Shown one piece after another: positions 27,601-42,600 of a stretch of 64,000 nt of DNA (positions are counted from its first letter, which is position 1; each line of letters starts with the position of its first letter). The stretch comes from Phoronis australis (lineage: Eukaryota; Phoronida; Phoronidae), in the NCBI GenBank assembly GCA_002633005.1, contig NMRA01000018.1, positions 139,901-203,900 of the forward strand. The letters run 5' to 3'. The position numbers and the translations under genes were made by a program. A model generated the notes under the pieces. The model made no database searches and was not told the origin of the DNA. It saw only the letters and a list, made by a program, of their open reading frames with translations.

Positions 27601-30600
27601 CAAATTAGAAGTAACATACAAATTTCATGAAGATCCCTCAAGGAACCTGTATTGAGCCACAGGAGAAAAAATGAAATTGTCATAAAAAGAAACCACAGCA
27701 GAACCTGTTAAAATATCATCATCAGCCACGCACTCATTAGGAACACATTTGCCAATTTTCATAATGATCCTTAGTATGATTTGGCCAATAGAGAGGCAGA
27801 CGCCAAAAGCCAGACTAAAAAAATGGCCACTGGATGGCACAGAGCAGGTCAAATCCATACAAATATAATTAGGTGCCATATTTCTTGAAAACTGTCAAGG
27901 AACTTCGAAGATATGGAGGAAAATGTCACACAATAAAATTACCAATAGGGGACACAATGGTAATTGGATTCATCCGAAAGTCGGCATCACCCATTGTCAC
28001 GTTCCTAGAAATACACCAGTCAAATATAACACAGATCTCGCAAGAGGTTTAGGATACAGGCACGGGCGAGAAAAAACACCGGCCACTAAGGGGTTCCACA
28101 GTAATTGAAGCCATCCAGATAATGAGACGGATGCCAAAAAAAAAATAGAAAACAATAAATACTGCCACTATGTTAAATCGCGTACAGTACGTTGAATTGT
28201 AAAACAACACAAGACATCACCGTGGTGCTTTTAACAGAAACTCGGGCTTCTAATAAGCAAATTCAAATCAAGATTTTAAACTAAGACAAAAAGGTGGTTA
28301 ATATTGATGATATTACAGCAGTTCAGACATAAAAATTAGCAATTTTACTTTGATCAACTTACCGTACTCAACCTTCCAAAAGAAAAGTTAAGTTTTAAGT
28401 ACAAAAATATGCAAATAAAACGTTTTTCACAAGTCCTCTTCAAGAAATGCCACTTACGGATTTTAAGACTGCCTTATCTATAACCAATTTCAGTTTACAC
28501 CAAGCAATTTACTAGAAATACAAAGTACACTATAATCTACAACTTGAGCTATCACAAAAATAAATTAATGAGATGGCTATTAAAATAAAGCCACCTGTTT
28601 TTAACTGCATGTTAACCAATTTCTGATTTGGTATAATGTTTGAAAACTGTAAATTGCAACAGTCAGGGTAGCTGTGTTACAAATGTATTCATTACGCAAA
28701 ATAAACACAATTTATTTGATGAAACAGTTCAAGCGATTTGCACTTTGAACCCTTAAGCAGCAAGTCGAAACTGAAGTAAGTCTCCACAACAAAAACAGAT
28801 ACTCAAGACAACAACAATGTTAGCACCAAACAACACCTGTGACAAATCTGGCCTAAATATGACCAATATTAACTCCCAAGCAAAATAGCAATCAAGCAGT
28901 AAACACAACATGTTTTGCCTCCACACTATATAACCCGAGCAGGTCATACACACTTGTGGGCACACGTCAGACACTAATCACTGTTTTTGACAACTTCATG
29001 ACTTTTTAACGTTGCACAGACAGTGCATATCCAGTCTGAGTCAGCTCACAGTGACGTCATACCCACTTGCACCCTATTAACCCAAGCGACAGTGACACAT
29101 GTCAGGCCAACAAAACAGGTAGCAAAGGTGACCCCCTCCACCACAACGTATGACCTCTAACAAACCTGACGGGATGACACTGGCGAACATACAAATCCCG
29201 GAACAGACACACCTTGGGGGCCTTGGTCATCATTTTTAGTTTTAAGTCCCCCACAATTTCTTTTACTAAATTTCTTGGTATGCAACTTTGCAAAATGTGC
29301 TCCTAAAACAAACAATAAGGCAACCAAGTATTGAGGTGGTCCAACATCCACTCATACAAAACAATCAAAAGTTAAGAAACATGAGCAACGCGGAGCGTTG
29401 AAATGTGCCCACGAATGCACCGCTAACGTTGTGCTTCTAGGGGTGTTTATTTGGAACATAAAAATTTGCAACCAGATGGCACAAAATATGTCGAATCCAT
29501 CTGAAAACTTGTATGTGTCATCAAAGTTATTTACCAAATTTCATAAAAATCTGTCAAGGAACTTCTGAGAAAAAAGAGAGGAAAAAGAAAAAATTAAATA
29601 GCCGCTAAGAGGCTATAAGCGCAAAAAACATAACTGCCACAAAGAGGCAACAAAGTAGATAAAGTCGTAGGAAAATCATCGTCAGACGTCCTCTTCCCAT
29701 TAGGAACATAAACACCAATTTCCACAACCATCCTTAGAGTGGTTTGGTTGACAGAAAGGCATACGTCAAATCACAAGACTCAAAAACAGTAAAAATGGCC
29801 ACAAGATGGCGCAAAATGCCTCGAATTTTACCGAAAACTGGATGATAGCGTCACCCAACTGCCAAATTTTATGAAAATCCATTGACGATCCTTTAAGATA
29901 CAGATGTAAACGTAAAAAACTAAAATTGCCACTAGGGGATAAACCGGTAGCCCGATCCGTCCGAAAGTCGTCATCCTCTGTAGTCAACTTCATATAAATA
30001 CACCAGCAAAATTCAATAAATATCCTGTGGAGCATTTAGGAGATACAGCCATGGGCACAAAAACAAACAAAACTGCCACTAGGAGGCGCCATAGTATTTC
30101 AAGTCATCGGAAAATCATCGTTAGCCGCCCTCTTCACAGTAAGAACATATATGCCAACTTTCAAAATCATACCTAGAGCGGTTTGGTTGACAGAGCGGTG
30201 GACGCCAAAAACAGACTCGAAAACAGTAAAAATGGCCACTAGGTCGCGCAAAGTACCCCGAATCTGTCTGAAAATGGGAGGATGGCATCATCCCACTAAT
30301 AGATGTCTAACTGCCAAATTTTATGAAAATCTGTTGAGGACTTCCAAATCTACAGAGGTAAGCGTAAAAAATTAAAATTGTCACTAGGGGGCACACTGGT
30401 AGACGGAGAGGTCCGAAATTCGTTGTCATCTGTTGTCACCTTCATGGGAACACATCTGCCAAATCTCATCAAGATCCTGTGAAGGGTTTAGGAGATACAG
30501 CTGTGGACGTCAGACACCGGACGATGGACGCCCGGACAGACAGAGATGATGGCAATATGCGACCACATATAAATATGTGGGCGCATAAAAATATGGTGTT

Positions 30601-33600
30601 TACAAAAAATCCTGTCTTAACTACAATCTTCTCTCTCGAAGTCACACAAGATGATAACAGTCAAATGTTATATAACTGTATCTTTCTTTATGGTCAAGAC
30701 TACAACTTGAATACTTGAATGTTATACCTGGGTGCACTCAACTACATTTTTGATCGAGAGTGCAGCAGGAAAATTTGAATACTCACCTGTCTAGAGAGTG
30801 GAGAAGGAGCCCATTTATTGGGTCTTTATGTGAAAAGTCATCCTTTCATGGGTTTTTGTAATAGAAATGTCACCCTCCTGTAGGGGCTTACCCCGCATTT
30901 TCATAAACCCGAACCCTTCATAGGGATTCCTGGACAACTGAGTTTCAAACCATTTAACATGAAACAATACACGAGGTGATGCCACGTCAAAAATCATTGC
31001 ATCCACTTTTGAAATAATACTCATTCTGAAAACCCTTCTGATGTTACTGGAAAAAAGAACATTTTTTAAGAGTTTCAAACAACTGAAGTGAACCTTTTGT
31101 AGGGAATTAAACTGAAATGGCACCTTTCTGAAGAGAAGTTTTGTTTGTCAAAAAAGACACCTTTGTATGGTCAATGGATGTGAAAGTCACCCTTCTGGAC
31201 GGCACATCACAACTACCTCTACTGAAAGAGCTACCCCTCCAGAGATACTATTTAGTGTTTGCCAAGAATTCTCAGCTGGTGTTTTTGGGACTTTAACACA
31301 AGACAAATCAGAATGCTAGGTAAACACTTTGCCTCACTGGGTGAAAAATTAGAACAGCCAGACAATTTTTCACGATGCTTTAGAAGTCCTAGGAAAGAAA
31401 TATTTTGTCACACCCTCCACACCTCGGACACATTCTGAGCAAAGGTTAAACTAAAAGGGAAATTGAAAACTTCAAAAGTATAGGCCAATGCTTGGGATTC
31501 AAATGTTTGAGGGCTTTTCTGTAAATAACGAGAGGATTCACGTCTTGATAAAACAGTACAATATCTAAACTAACCCAAACAGATGTCACATTCAGTTGAA
31601 ATGGATACATGCAGTGAACAAGTAACAATGATTTTTTGTGGATCACCACCAATACTTTTTACTGTCAATGTCATAGGACTGTGATTGATAGCTAATTTAA
31701 AGGACACTTAAATCTGACTGTTCCATGTACAGACTATTATTCCTGCTTTAACAACACCAATATTGTCTTGTCTCCATTCAGGCAACTCAACCATGTACTT
31801 CTACAACTACTTAATCCTATGAATAACACTTGCTTCTTTTAAATACGATATTAAACAGTTTAATGAAGTATGCCCAGAAATCCGTGTCGGTACCGCTGTA
31901 TTCAGGCTAAAAAGAGCTGTAACAACATGGCTGTGTAGCTTTTCAGAATTCTAATACTTTACGCAAATCCTTTTTAATGCTCAATAACGTACAGAATACA
32001 TTTGAAAAACGAAAAATTAAACAGTAAAACATGAAATAATACGTGTTATCAGCAAGAATCACTAGTCTTCTAACACGCCACATGTCGGTGACTTCACTTG
32101 ACCCATAGTTAAGTTGGAAAGACTTCTGTCCCAACGATCAAGATCTTTTCAGACCTAGCTATAGGTCACGTGATGTGACAGACATGTGCTGTGTAAAAGT
32201 ATAATTCTTCCTAGTGTACCGTATCGCATGAAGCAATAAAATTGATAGAAAATTGAGAAATTGTGTGATTTGCCAAAAGTTTGGAAGTTCCATTTTATAA
32301 AAAACTGTCCTGTATATGATGATTTGCCAAATAAGTTCATTCCTGGATTCAAAAACGGCTCATATTATACATTCATACGACTAATGCAAGACATCTCAAA
32401 AATGCTCAACTTGTCTAAATACCTACAGCACGCCTGGCGAACCAGAAAAATATACTGAGTATAGATGATGAACTAAAAAATATATTTCAGTTATGCTTTG
32501 TTCTTTTATATATATTGACATTATTGTATGATGGGCCGGAGGCCTTCAAGTTCAATAAAGTTTAATAAAGTTCAATAAAGTTTCAAGTTCAATAAAGTTT
32601 ATTCTTCTCTTCTCATAACAGCACATGAACTAATTTTCAAAAGAATATTTGAGTTACTTGGTGTTGACAGGTTCAAAGCCACTAGTATTCCCCCAAACTC
32701 AACAACCAAAAAGGCAGTCTGGGCAAATTTAATTAAACAAGACGCATGAATTGCCCCTTCACTGTGTAAACTTTGATATCCTAGTCCTTGTACACCCAAA
32801 TTAAATGTGCTTCTAGACAAAATAAAAAGACAACACAAATATAAACACCTCGAGAGTGTGCAAAAGCCCAACTTAAAGGGACACATTCAGTTCTAGGGAT
32901 TATTGCTGGAAGGTACAGTTGTTATTAGCTTTGACCAACCAGTACCATAACACAACAAAATCCTGCGTTTTGTGACTTTATTACAAATCGTCAGTTTTGC
33001 TGTTGACTGCCAGTCCTTCGCTGCAATTGAAGCCGGTGACTATATCAGCTAAATACGCTTAAAATACTCTGCTACTAACGGTGTGGGGTTTATCTCCACT
33101 AGCAAACCTTTGGACTGCTACTGGTAAAGTCGTGAGTACAAAGCTGCCGCGGGGCGAATCTCAATAAGACACTTTTCTCCTCAAATGTGTCACTTTAAGT
33201 TTTATGCCAACTGCTTAATTAAAACCAATTAAATGATTGATGGTAAGCTGTACTATTCAACAAGACAATGGCCAGACAGGTTTCCATTTCAGTTCTTGCC
33301 ACTCAAGGGAAATGTAATACCTGACAAACCCGTCAATGAAACTAAAGACAAAATGAAAAAGTACAAAAATCGAGGCCATGGTATTTACCCCCAGCCGTAT
33401 GAAAAGCAGCTAAATAATACTTGTGTCTGCTCTTTGTAAGCTGCCAGTTTGAGCAAATGGCAAAAACCTGACAAGCATCATCAAAGGGTAGGAAACGATA
33501 GAATGTGCATTTGCTGAAAAATCAATTTCTTCAGGAATGGAGACTATGGCATTAGTAAAGAACATTTCTGTAGAGTTAAATAGAGTAACGAAATTTGCAA

Positions 33601-36600
33601 GCCAGAAGGTTAGGCATAATTAAATGTCACTTTAAGTTTTGAAGGGCTTACAAAGTTCAAATTGTGGATAATTATCTACGGTTACTGAATCTGGGCAAAC
33701 CTTAAATAAACCCCAAAATAGGTAAGCGAAAACGCATAAAATTATAACATTTTTTCAAATTAAGAAATTGTAGTCTGTCGATTGCAGAGTCTTGAGAGGG
33801 ATTTGTTTAAATAAAATCCTACATGTTACTACAGTCAAGTTAGCATCCACGACACTAATGAAGTTCATAGTAACTAAGAACATCACTACATTATGTAATG
33901 AACAAATTCATTGCAAAAACATTTTAAAGCGTTTTTGTGACGATTCTCCATAAAAATTTCAACGACATAAATCAATACAGTTGCTTTACATGATTTATCA
34001 ACCAATGACAAAAAAACAAAAATTATACACAAATTTCAACGAACTATAATTTTTTCATACCTGCTGTTCTCGCTCATGCTCCAACTTGATACGCGACTCG
34101 ATGCAGTTCCGTGTGTCTAAGAACGTCCGCCTGTGGGCGATATCTGTCAAATACTTGTGGTAGGCACCCACCAAGTTAGCGCACAAATAGATGATGCCAT
34201 TTGCAGCAAGCTACAACCAGAGACACACAAGTTTTAAGAAAGGTATAATAATAACAATAACAATAATATTAATCATGATAATAATAAGATGAAAAACAGA
34301 ATAGCAATAATGTTAATAATAATAGCTGGAATAAACACAATACTAATACAGTAAAAACTCTTCAGACTGGGACAATGAAAAATAATTTGATTTGTTCCAG
34401 GTTGGAGCTTGTACCGAATTTCAGAAGTCAATACTAGACGTGTCAAATCCAACAATTAGAATTAATGACAAACAATCATTCAACTCAATGTCACACACTA
34501 CGGAAACACATGAAAATGTTGCATTGGCGACTATTTTCAACAGTTTCATGAACTGCCACACCTATTTTCAGACTCTTTTGATACCAAAAGGCAGCATTCG
34601 ATAATTTTCAAATAAAATGAATGCCAATGTTGCTTGTGTCCCAATATCATTCACGATTAAGAAATTCAATTACTGCTTAAATTTCAAGGTCCCAACCCAA
34701 ATTTTAGTGCCAAACTAGAGAACTTTTAATGTATACTTTGTTTACAAAGGATACATCAAAAACACAAATAATGTCACCCAAAGGTGCATCGCATAGATTT
34801 CTTGAGTTTAGAAAAAGTTAAGACATATAAATTAATTCAAATGAAGCAAGTAAAATGAGTGTATAAAATTAAAATTTTAAAAACACTGTCTATAATTAAC
34901 AAAAATTTCTGAAATCCATTTATGATAATTACCAATTTTGTATTCAAAGATTTATAGTTATCTTGGTTAATAAAGCCTTCATAGCTTTTATTTGGATAAA
35001 AATGTCATTTAGCCAATGTAACTTTTTAGTAAAAAAGATATGAAAATAAAAAAGTTGCAATACAAGTTGTCTGATAACCATGATAATCCAAAACCAGTTT
35101 TCAAAATGAAGCCCATCTCTAACCGGCTCAATTCAACCAACTTTGTAACTAACTACACAATACGTTGTAAAATGATGGACATTTTGCACTTTTCAAAGCA
35201 GATTTAAGTACAAATCAATCTCTATTTCACACACACTGTATATACTGGGATGGATCGTTTATACATTAAAGTTTACAGATTCAGCCTGTGTCCACGCCAT
35301 GTGAAATGGAGATTGTAATCCAAGTGAAAAGATGACCTTTAGCAGCTGGTTAAGTCTAATTAAAAGTCTTGATTTCACACTTTACCACATGCTGTTGGAA
35401 GCAGAGTTGTAGTATTAATTACTAAGATGCTGGAACCCCTACGCACAATCACGGTTATACAGACAAGTCATTCAAAAATAGCAGACATTTTGGGCAAATA
35501 CACCTCACAATGGCATACAATACACAATCTCCAATAGCTAGCTTACTGCATCCAACAACATACAGCGCAGTCACATAATGTTGCATTTACACGGCACTAA
35601 AGGACAATGAACAACTGACACAGAACTACAAAATGATCATGGAGCGCAAGTATGTGTTTAACGGAACAAAATGACACCACAGTGACAAGTTTTGTCACCC
35701 GTTTCTGAGCTAGGGTAAATTGAACCAGATCATTTTGTTACATATCAACTTTAGATCAAACCACAAACCAGTGGCAATGCGAAAGGGGTAATTTTAATTG
35801 AACTTGTATAATCGCATACATGTGAGTGATTATTCTTGACAAATATTCACAATCTGTCACTCGTTTTTGTGATATGGTAAATTGCGAAAGTTACTTCGTC
35901 TGCTGTTTTCATGTCGTGACGCTATAAATGCACACAACAGTTGAAATTCTACATGGTTTTAGGCATTCGCCATTGTTGACACGAGCGTGTACAGATTGGC
36001 TTCCCGTTACTGACTTCCCTGCTGATCCAGATTCTGACAGTGTCATATGTAGCACTGATCAACTCATGCCACGACAACTTCTATGCCAAGCATTAGTTGT
36101 ATAAAAGCCACTTTAGTTAACTTTAACTGCCCTAACCAAAATATTTAAGGTTACCAGTCACTCTTAGAAAAATGTCCAAATTTAAACTTCCTTTCGAATG
36201 TCATATCTCAGAAATGGCTGACCTGATGCATACCAAACTTTCACATACTACGCTCGATACACTGTTCTGCAAAACCTTGAATGGAATTGTTTATAAAATT
36301 TCCACTTTTGCACACGGCGCTATCAAAATAAGAGAATTTAAGTGATTTTTATGAAAAAACTCAAAAAGTTGCATAAAACGAAACAATATTTTAGGAAACC
36401 ATTCAGCTTTTTTTAAATTCTTCTCGATAATTCAAGTAAGTGTACATTGGGTCGTGTTCATGAAACCAGAGTTTTGCTATGAATGCACCTGCCTTCTTTA
36501 ATTGCTATGAATGCACCTGCCTTCTTTAATTGCTAAATTTTAGTGAAATGACATCACATTACCCAGTTAATGACAGAATTGTGAAAAGTAAAAAAAGCCG

Positions 36601-39600
36601 AGAGACAGACAATCGACATTCGGAAATATTTAGAGAGCTAATTTCTAGAGTTTTCTAGTTGGTAAATAAATTCACACGCAACCTTACAGCACCAAAACTA
36701 ATTACTTGAGGTTCAACTCAGCTTTTAATCAACAGTGACAACTGTAACTTCTTAGCAATGCGAGATCAAAAACAGGGAAGGCCAACAGCCCAAACTGAGA
36801 AAAAGAATTCGGTTAAAATCGCCGTTTAACAAGCACACATCAAACGATGCTAATCTTTCCAAATACACCTNGTCACAACCCGCCGTACGTGCAAGTGCGT
36901 GCTGTCTACGTGTAAAAACGTGGGGGAAATTTGGCGATCCGTACGTGGCAAGTACGGCCTCCGTGCGTTTTGGTGAATACGCAGGAGAACGCAGACACGA
37001 CGTAGCACTTTTAGTGCATGCAGAACTTTCTCTGCGTGCAAGCTGCGTTCGCATTACAGATTCACGGCAGTACGTGTGACGTGCGTTGACGTACGTCCTC
37101 CCTGCGCTTGCCACTCCCTACTCACGTTTTCAGAAAAACGTGGTGCCCGTGGCGTCCGCAGAAAACGTACGAACAATAAACACGCACGGCGGGTTGTGAC
37201 CATAGCTTTAGTTAACTTTAACTGCCCTAACCAAAAGGAGCATGCTGATTCACGCATTTATTGAATTTAAGGTTACCAGTCACTCTTAGAAAAATGTCCA
37301 AATTTAAGCTTCCTTTAGAATGTCATATCTCAGAAATGGCTGACCTGATGCATACCAAACTTTCACATACTATGCTCAATACACTGTTCTGCAAAACCTT
37401 GTATGGAATTGTTTATAAAATTTCCACTTTTGCACAAGGCGCTATCAAAATAAGAGAATTTAAGTAATTTTTATGAAAAAACTCAAAAAGTTGCATAAAA
37501 CGAAGAATATAAATCGGTAAATAAAACAACAAGAATGGATCAACTGAAATTTGAAATTTTCGGATGTATCAACTTCCTTTATCAACAACAAAAGCTTAAA
37601 TTTGGACATTTTCTGTTTTTGTTGATAAAGGAAGTTGATACATCCGAAAATTTCAAATTTCAGTTGATCCATTCTTGTTGTTTTATTTACCGATTTATAT
37701 TCTTCATTTCTTGAAACAATAGTATCCTTGGGAGGATCTGGATCGCCTTATTTAGTTTCAGATATATATTTTCTACATAAAACGAAACAATATTTTAGGA
37801 AACCATTCAGCGTTTTTTTTTAAATTTCTTCTCGATAATTCAAGTAAGTGTACATCGGGTCGTGTTCATGAAACCAGAGTTTTGCTATGAATGCACCTGC
37901 CTTCTTTAATTGCTATGAATGCACCTGCCTTCTTTAACTGCTAAATTTTACTGAAATGACATCATATTACCCAGTTAATGACAGAATTGTGAAAAGTAAA
38001 AAAAAGCCGAGAGACAGACAATCGACATTCGGAAATATTTACAGAGCTAATTTCTAGAGTTTTCTAGTTATGGTAAATAAATTCACACGTAACCTTACAG
38101 CACCAAAACTAATTACTAGAGGTTCGACTTAGCTTTTAATCAACAGTGACAACTGTAACTTCTTAGCAATGCGAGATCAAAAACAGGGAAGGCCAACAGC
38201 CCAAACTGTGAAAAAGAATTCGGTTAAAATCGCCGTTTAACAAGCACACATCAAACGATGCTAATCTTTCCAAATACACCTCAGACGAAGGTCTCACTTA
38301 GTCCAACCTGAGAGCGTTTATTCAAGAAGCAACAATAATAGGCTGTCTACTTTCATATTTCACTTACAAATAGGTGATTTTATAGTTTTGTAGATATTTG
38401 ACAACAGGAAGACTTGACACTATGCTGCTGAATAACTTTAAAGATGCTACAAAACATGTTCTGGTGTTAAAAACAACTTTTTTCAGAAATCTGTTTAAAA
38501 AATTGCCCGAAATTCCCGACAGACACTGCCATGGGGACTGAAACCAAGTGCAACTGTAACTTAATGGGCACAGTCTGAAGCAATAATGGGATATCAGTTC
38601 TTTAGACTATAAATCATCTCCAATTTAAGTAAAGAAAAAGGCGAGACTGATTTTATAACAGAATATAAATAGAAAAATATTTTTTGACAGAAGGCACGAA
38701 TTTATTGTTCTTTTATGTGCAAAAATGATTACCACAAATTCTTCAATTAAGGCCAAAATTGTCACAAAAGAGGAACTTTACAGGCAAGTCAAATATCTAA
38801 AGTAGAAATTTAAACTGAACTGAACAGATATATACAGCAAAGCAGCCATTGGATACCAGATAAATTTTTCCACTTTGACAACTGCTTTTATCCAAAACTA
38901 TAGACTTTTACCATATCTACTGTAACTACCTGGTAGCCGATATGGTCTGTATTCATGTTACTATGCAGGCCGCCCACAATCAACTGTGAGACTGCTGTTA
39001 GGATACCCAGTACTAATGCACCAATCTGAGGCAGGGGCATCATCATATGCAGGACCAGGATGACGTAGTATGTGATGGCCACCATGTCCATTGGGGTCCT
39101 GATGGGGGCAAAGATGAAGTAAAGGTGAGAGCCAGTTAGAATGACCACCCACAGGACAGCGGTCACTAGGGTGGTGACCCGCCGGAACAATGGCTCTATA
39201 CAGATGAGGACGAGCATGACGATGGAGAGACTGGTGCTGACCGTTGACACCACCAACTGTTCCACAGCAAGGTCTTTGTTGAGGCTCTGCAAACATAAGT
39301 AAATCAGAATGATTACACAGTCAATGAGCACATAACAGGGAGGCTCAGATATCACCACCAACTGTTCTAGCTAAGTGACTTACAGGGGTCCCACATTTTG
39401 AGAATCATTTTTCTCCATTTTGAGAATCATTTTTCTCCATTGAATAACTTGAATCAAACCACCTCTCAAGATGCGGGAACGCTGTGACTCTTTCCTATTC
39501 TACCACAAGGTCTCCGCTGTGGATGAAAAATGGCTCATTTTATGCAGATGAGATTACCCAGTAAGATTAGTGTTATATGTACCAATAATGACAAATGACC

Positions 39601-42600
39601 AAACCAACAGTTACATGGCAAAGGCTTTGCCAAGGCTCTGAAATACAACAAACTATAAATGAGGATGAGACAGGTGTTAGCTATTGGCATCTCCACTGTG
39701 AGGTCTCAATATTGTACGGTAAAAACAGTGGTACTCAGGTGAGGATGGGACTAGTGTTGGATATTGGCACCACCAACATTTCCAGTGCACAGTCTCAATT
39801 GCGACCACAGCGGTCCTACAGGATGAGAGGGGTGTTGGCTAATGGTACCATCAACGAATCCGCAAGGTATCAATTGTGACTTTTAAAAAACATGGTTTTA
39901 TGGAGTTGAGGAATGAACTGTTACTATAGCTATCGGTACTACTAACTATTACATGACAGTCCCTGAAGGCACTAAAACAGTGGTTGTATAAAGGTGAGAA
40001 CGAGATAGAAGCAACTCTTGGCACCTTCAGTAGCTTCACGGCAAGGTTTCTGAGTTGCGGCTCTAAGAAAAAACACGGACACTATAAAAACGAGGACAAA
40101 ATGTTGATATCTGTTAAGCTTGAGAGACTGGTGCCGATTATTGTGAGACTGATTTTTTATTTTGATGTGAGTTTTTCATTTTGTTGGCTACTCATGTGAG
40201 ATCATGTTGCTATCCCCTACCGAAGCGCGACATTTGTTTTTCGACCACGAAAGCCATCATGTTTTTGGACTAGTTCATAGCAGGTGTGACTGCTCAGACA
40301 CCGACATAACAAGCATTACCGATCGAAATGTTGGTAGTCGTTAGACCTTTATGAACTGGTCCCGCCTCTTTAAATAACCACTTGGCCATTCATGTTGAGG
40401 ACACTACTAGAATCAGACGAAATTTTTGACTGGCGATGTTTTTCATATCAGGGGACAACTGGGGACCATCTGATGCGAAGTTTTGCATTAGGTTGTGCAG
40501 CCTGTGGTTGGATCTCAGTGACATTTCCGTTATTGGTTGTTTAGTCATGTTTTATGGTATGAAAAAATAGTTATTTGACAGTCATTTTTATGACATCAAA
40601 AGCATACACTAACAGCAAGGCCTCCCCGTCCCCCCCCCCCCCCCCCCCNTTCACAGTACATTTTTCCAGTAACATTTTGTGATAAAACCTGATTTTGCAA
40701 CATGTGGCCAATCCAACAGCAGAAAGAGGACTTGACAGCAGAAAGAGGCTTGAGTAGCACAGAGTGTCACAGTGCATATTTGTATGTAGAGGAATGCATA
40801 TTAAGTACGCAGGAAAATGTGTATGTTTTACACGTGAACACAACTGTAAAAGTACGCTGTTAGTGAGGAGTTACTCCAGTTCAGCGAGAGTGGTGACCAA
40901 AGAAACCGTGACCTTGACAGCCAATTTGGAAGCCACATTCCACCTTCAAACCACTATTTTCAAGACCATAGGAAGATAATGATTATTTCATTATGGAGGC
41001 ATAAATAATTTGACAACTGTGCCTGTGATTCACCACAGTTATGAGTCTGGCAACTTCCCTCTGATGGCCATTTACAAATTGTTTTTAAAAAGACAAATAA
41101 TAGCCTGGCCATGCCATCTTAACTGCAGTCTATAATACGAGTAACAGATCCTTTCAATGGTGAAAATATCATTAAGCGTTATACAGTTGGCAACTTCCGA
41201 TTTCTGAAGTCTAATTTGAAACTTGCTTTCTGTTGTATTAAATGATGAATTACTAAGCCGACAAGATCAGACAATATAGTACGAGTTTGTCGAGACAATT
41301 TTACACCATGAATGATAGATTTATTCAGTAATCATGCACGTTATATGAAATTGGGAATATCAGACAAATTGCAGGGCAGAACTTCCTGCCCATTATTTTG
41401 ATATAATTCAAAAACGGTTCGTCGGACAGACTTCAATCGTGCGCAAATTAATGCGAAACGATTTGTGATAGAAGTGTCCAACATTCAGTTTACCGTTCCA
41501 TCAAAACTGGACAAGCAATCATTAGGTTCAAAATAATTATCATTAACCAGATTACTCTCACACAATCTGCACAGTTTGAATGTGACAACTCTCCCTCGAG
41601 ATGACAATTATACACCCAACTTAACAGGCCAGAATGGGTAATTAAACGCATAGGAAAGACAAAATTAACAAATGCCCACGGGATCACTCCACTGAGATTG
41701 ATTCCCAGTATAGAACAAGAGAGAAGAAATTGTTATTTTTCTGTAATTACCGTCCTTGTCGTATTAAAAGAGCATTCACAACACATACTACAATGCTATG
41801 TTCAGGCACATTGAGATTATCTAAACAAGCATTGACCTATGTGACATGACCAATGAGCGATAACCTCAGGTCATGCAGGAGATCTAAACGCTCCCTAGAA
41901 CCACATATGGAGTAAGAAGAGAAAAGATACATCCACTCTGAAATACACCCACCCTATCCTACACCAAAACTTCCTTCTTTGAAACACTCTTGGGTTGCCA
42001 ACTAATTAAAATCATCACTTGATACGAAATGACCAGTCTCGGCTCGCAATGGCAACTGAAGTTAATACAGCCGCACTAAACAATTCATTGGGTTACAGAG
42101 TCTAGAACATAAACATTCTTAACCATAAAAAACAAAACACCTGAATTAGTTTTTCAAACATTTATTTCGTCAAACAACTCATTAATTGCTCTCTGAACTC
42201 AGAACTTTACAGCTAATACGCACATAGTTCTACTGCTATCACGGGACCACTGTGCCATAAATTTAATCCTTACGGTGTAACATCTGCAACACGATTGCAC
42301 GCGCGCACTTCACCACGTGAGAATAGTGGAGCACTGTATGGTCATTTGTCGACTGCACACTACAGTCACCGGAATCAGCTCTAACAAGACTGCGGGACGG
42401 CACGGTACTGTTACTCCGCACTTCTGTAAATTTATTCGTGTAGTACAATCTAAGGGTAACAGACCCTTGTTGGGAAAATCCGCTGTTATGACATTTTTAC
42501 CGCCATTTGGCAACACACTGAAAAATCTTATCACTATTTTATCCTCTGTCGCTAAAAATAGCAATCTGGAAAACGACTTTTCGAGCTCTATGCTAGCGTA

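Larger units (their letters stand above)
24748..34060. other. Intron 3, about 9.3 kb
   Basis: No host gene found. It holds a degenerate modular repeat (27200-28150), a better-kept one (29384-30600) and a LINE 3' end (32200-32610). Between 30760 and 31260 a diverged array of units such as 'gtcaccctcctgtagggg' and 'gtcacccttctggacgg' suggests an old minisatellite. The rest is unrecognised. Confidence 0.5.
34211..38929. other. Intron 2, about 4.7 kb
   Basis: No host gene. Contains a microsatellite near the exon, two long direct copies (36111-36870 and 37206-38281), a GC-rich terminal-inverted-repeat element between them and an insertion hairpin in the second copy. 34620-36110 and 38282-38929 show nothing I recognise. 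Confidence 0.5.

Noticed and set aside
38961-39296. 111-codon minus-strand frame in a second reading frame over exon 2
   Set aside because: Shadow of the cyclase exon caused by its higher G+C content.
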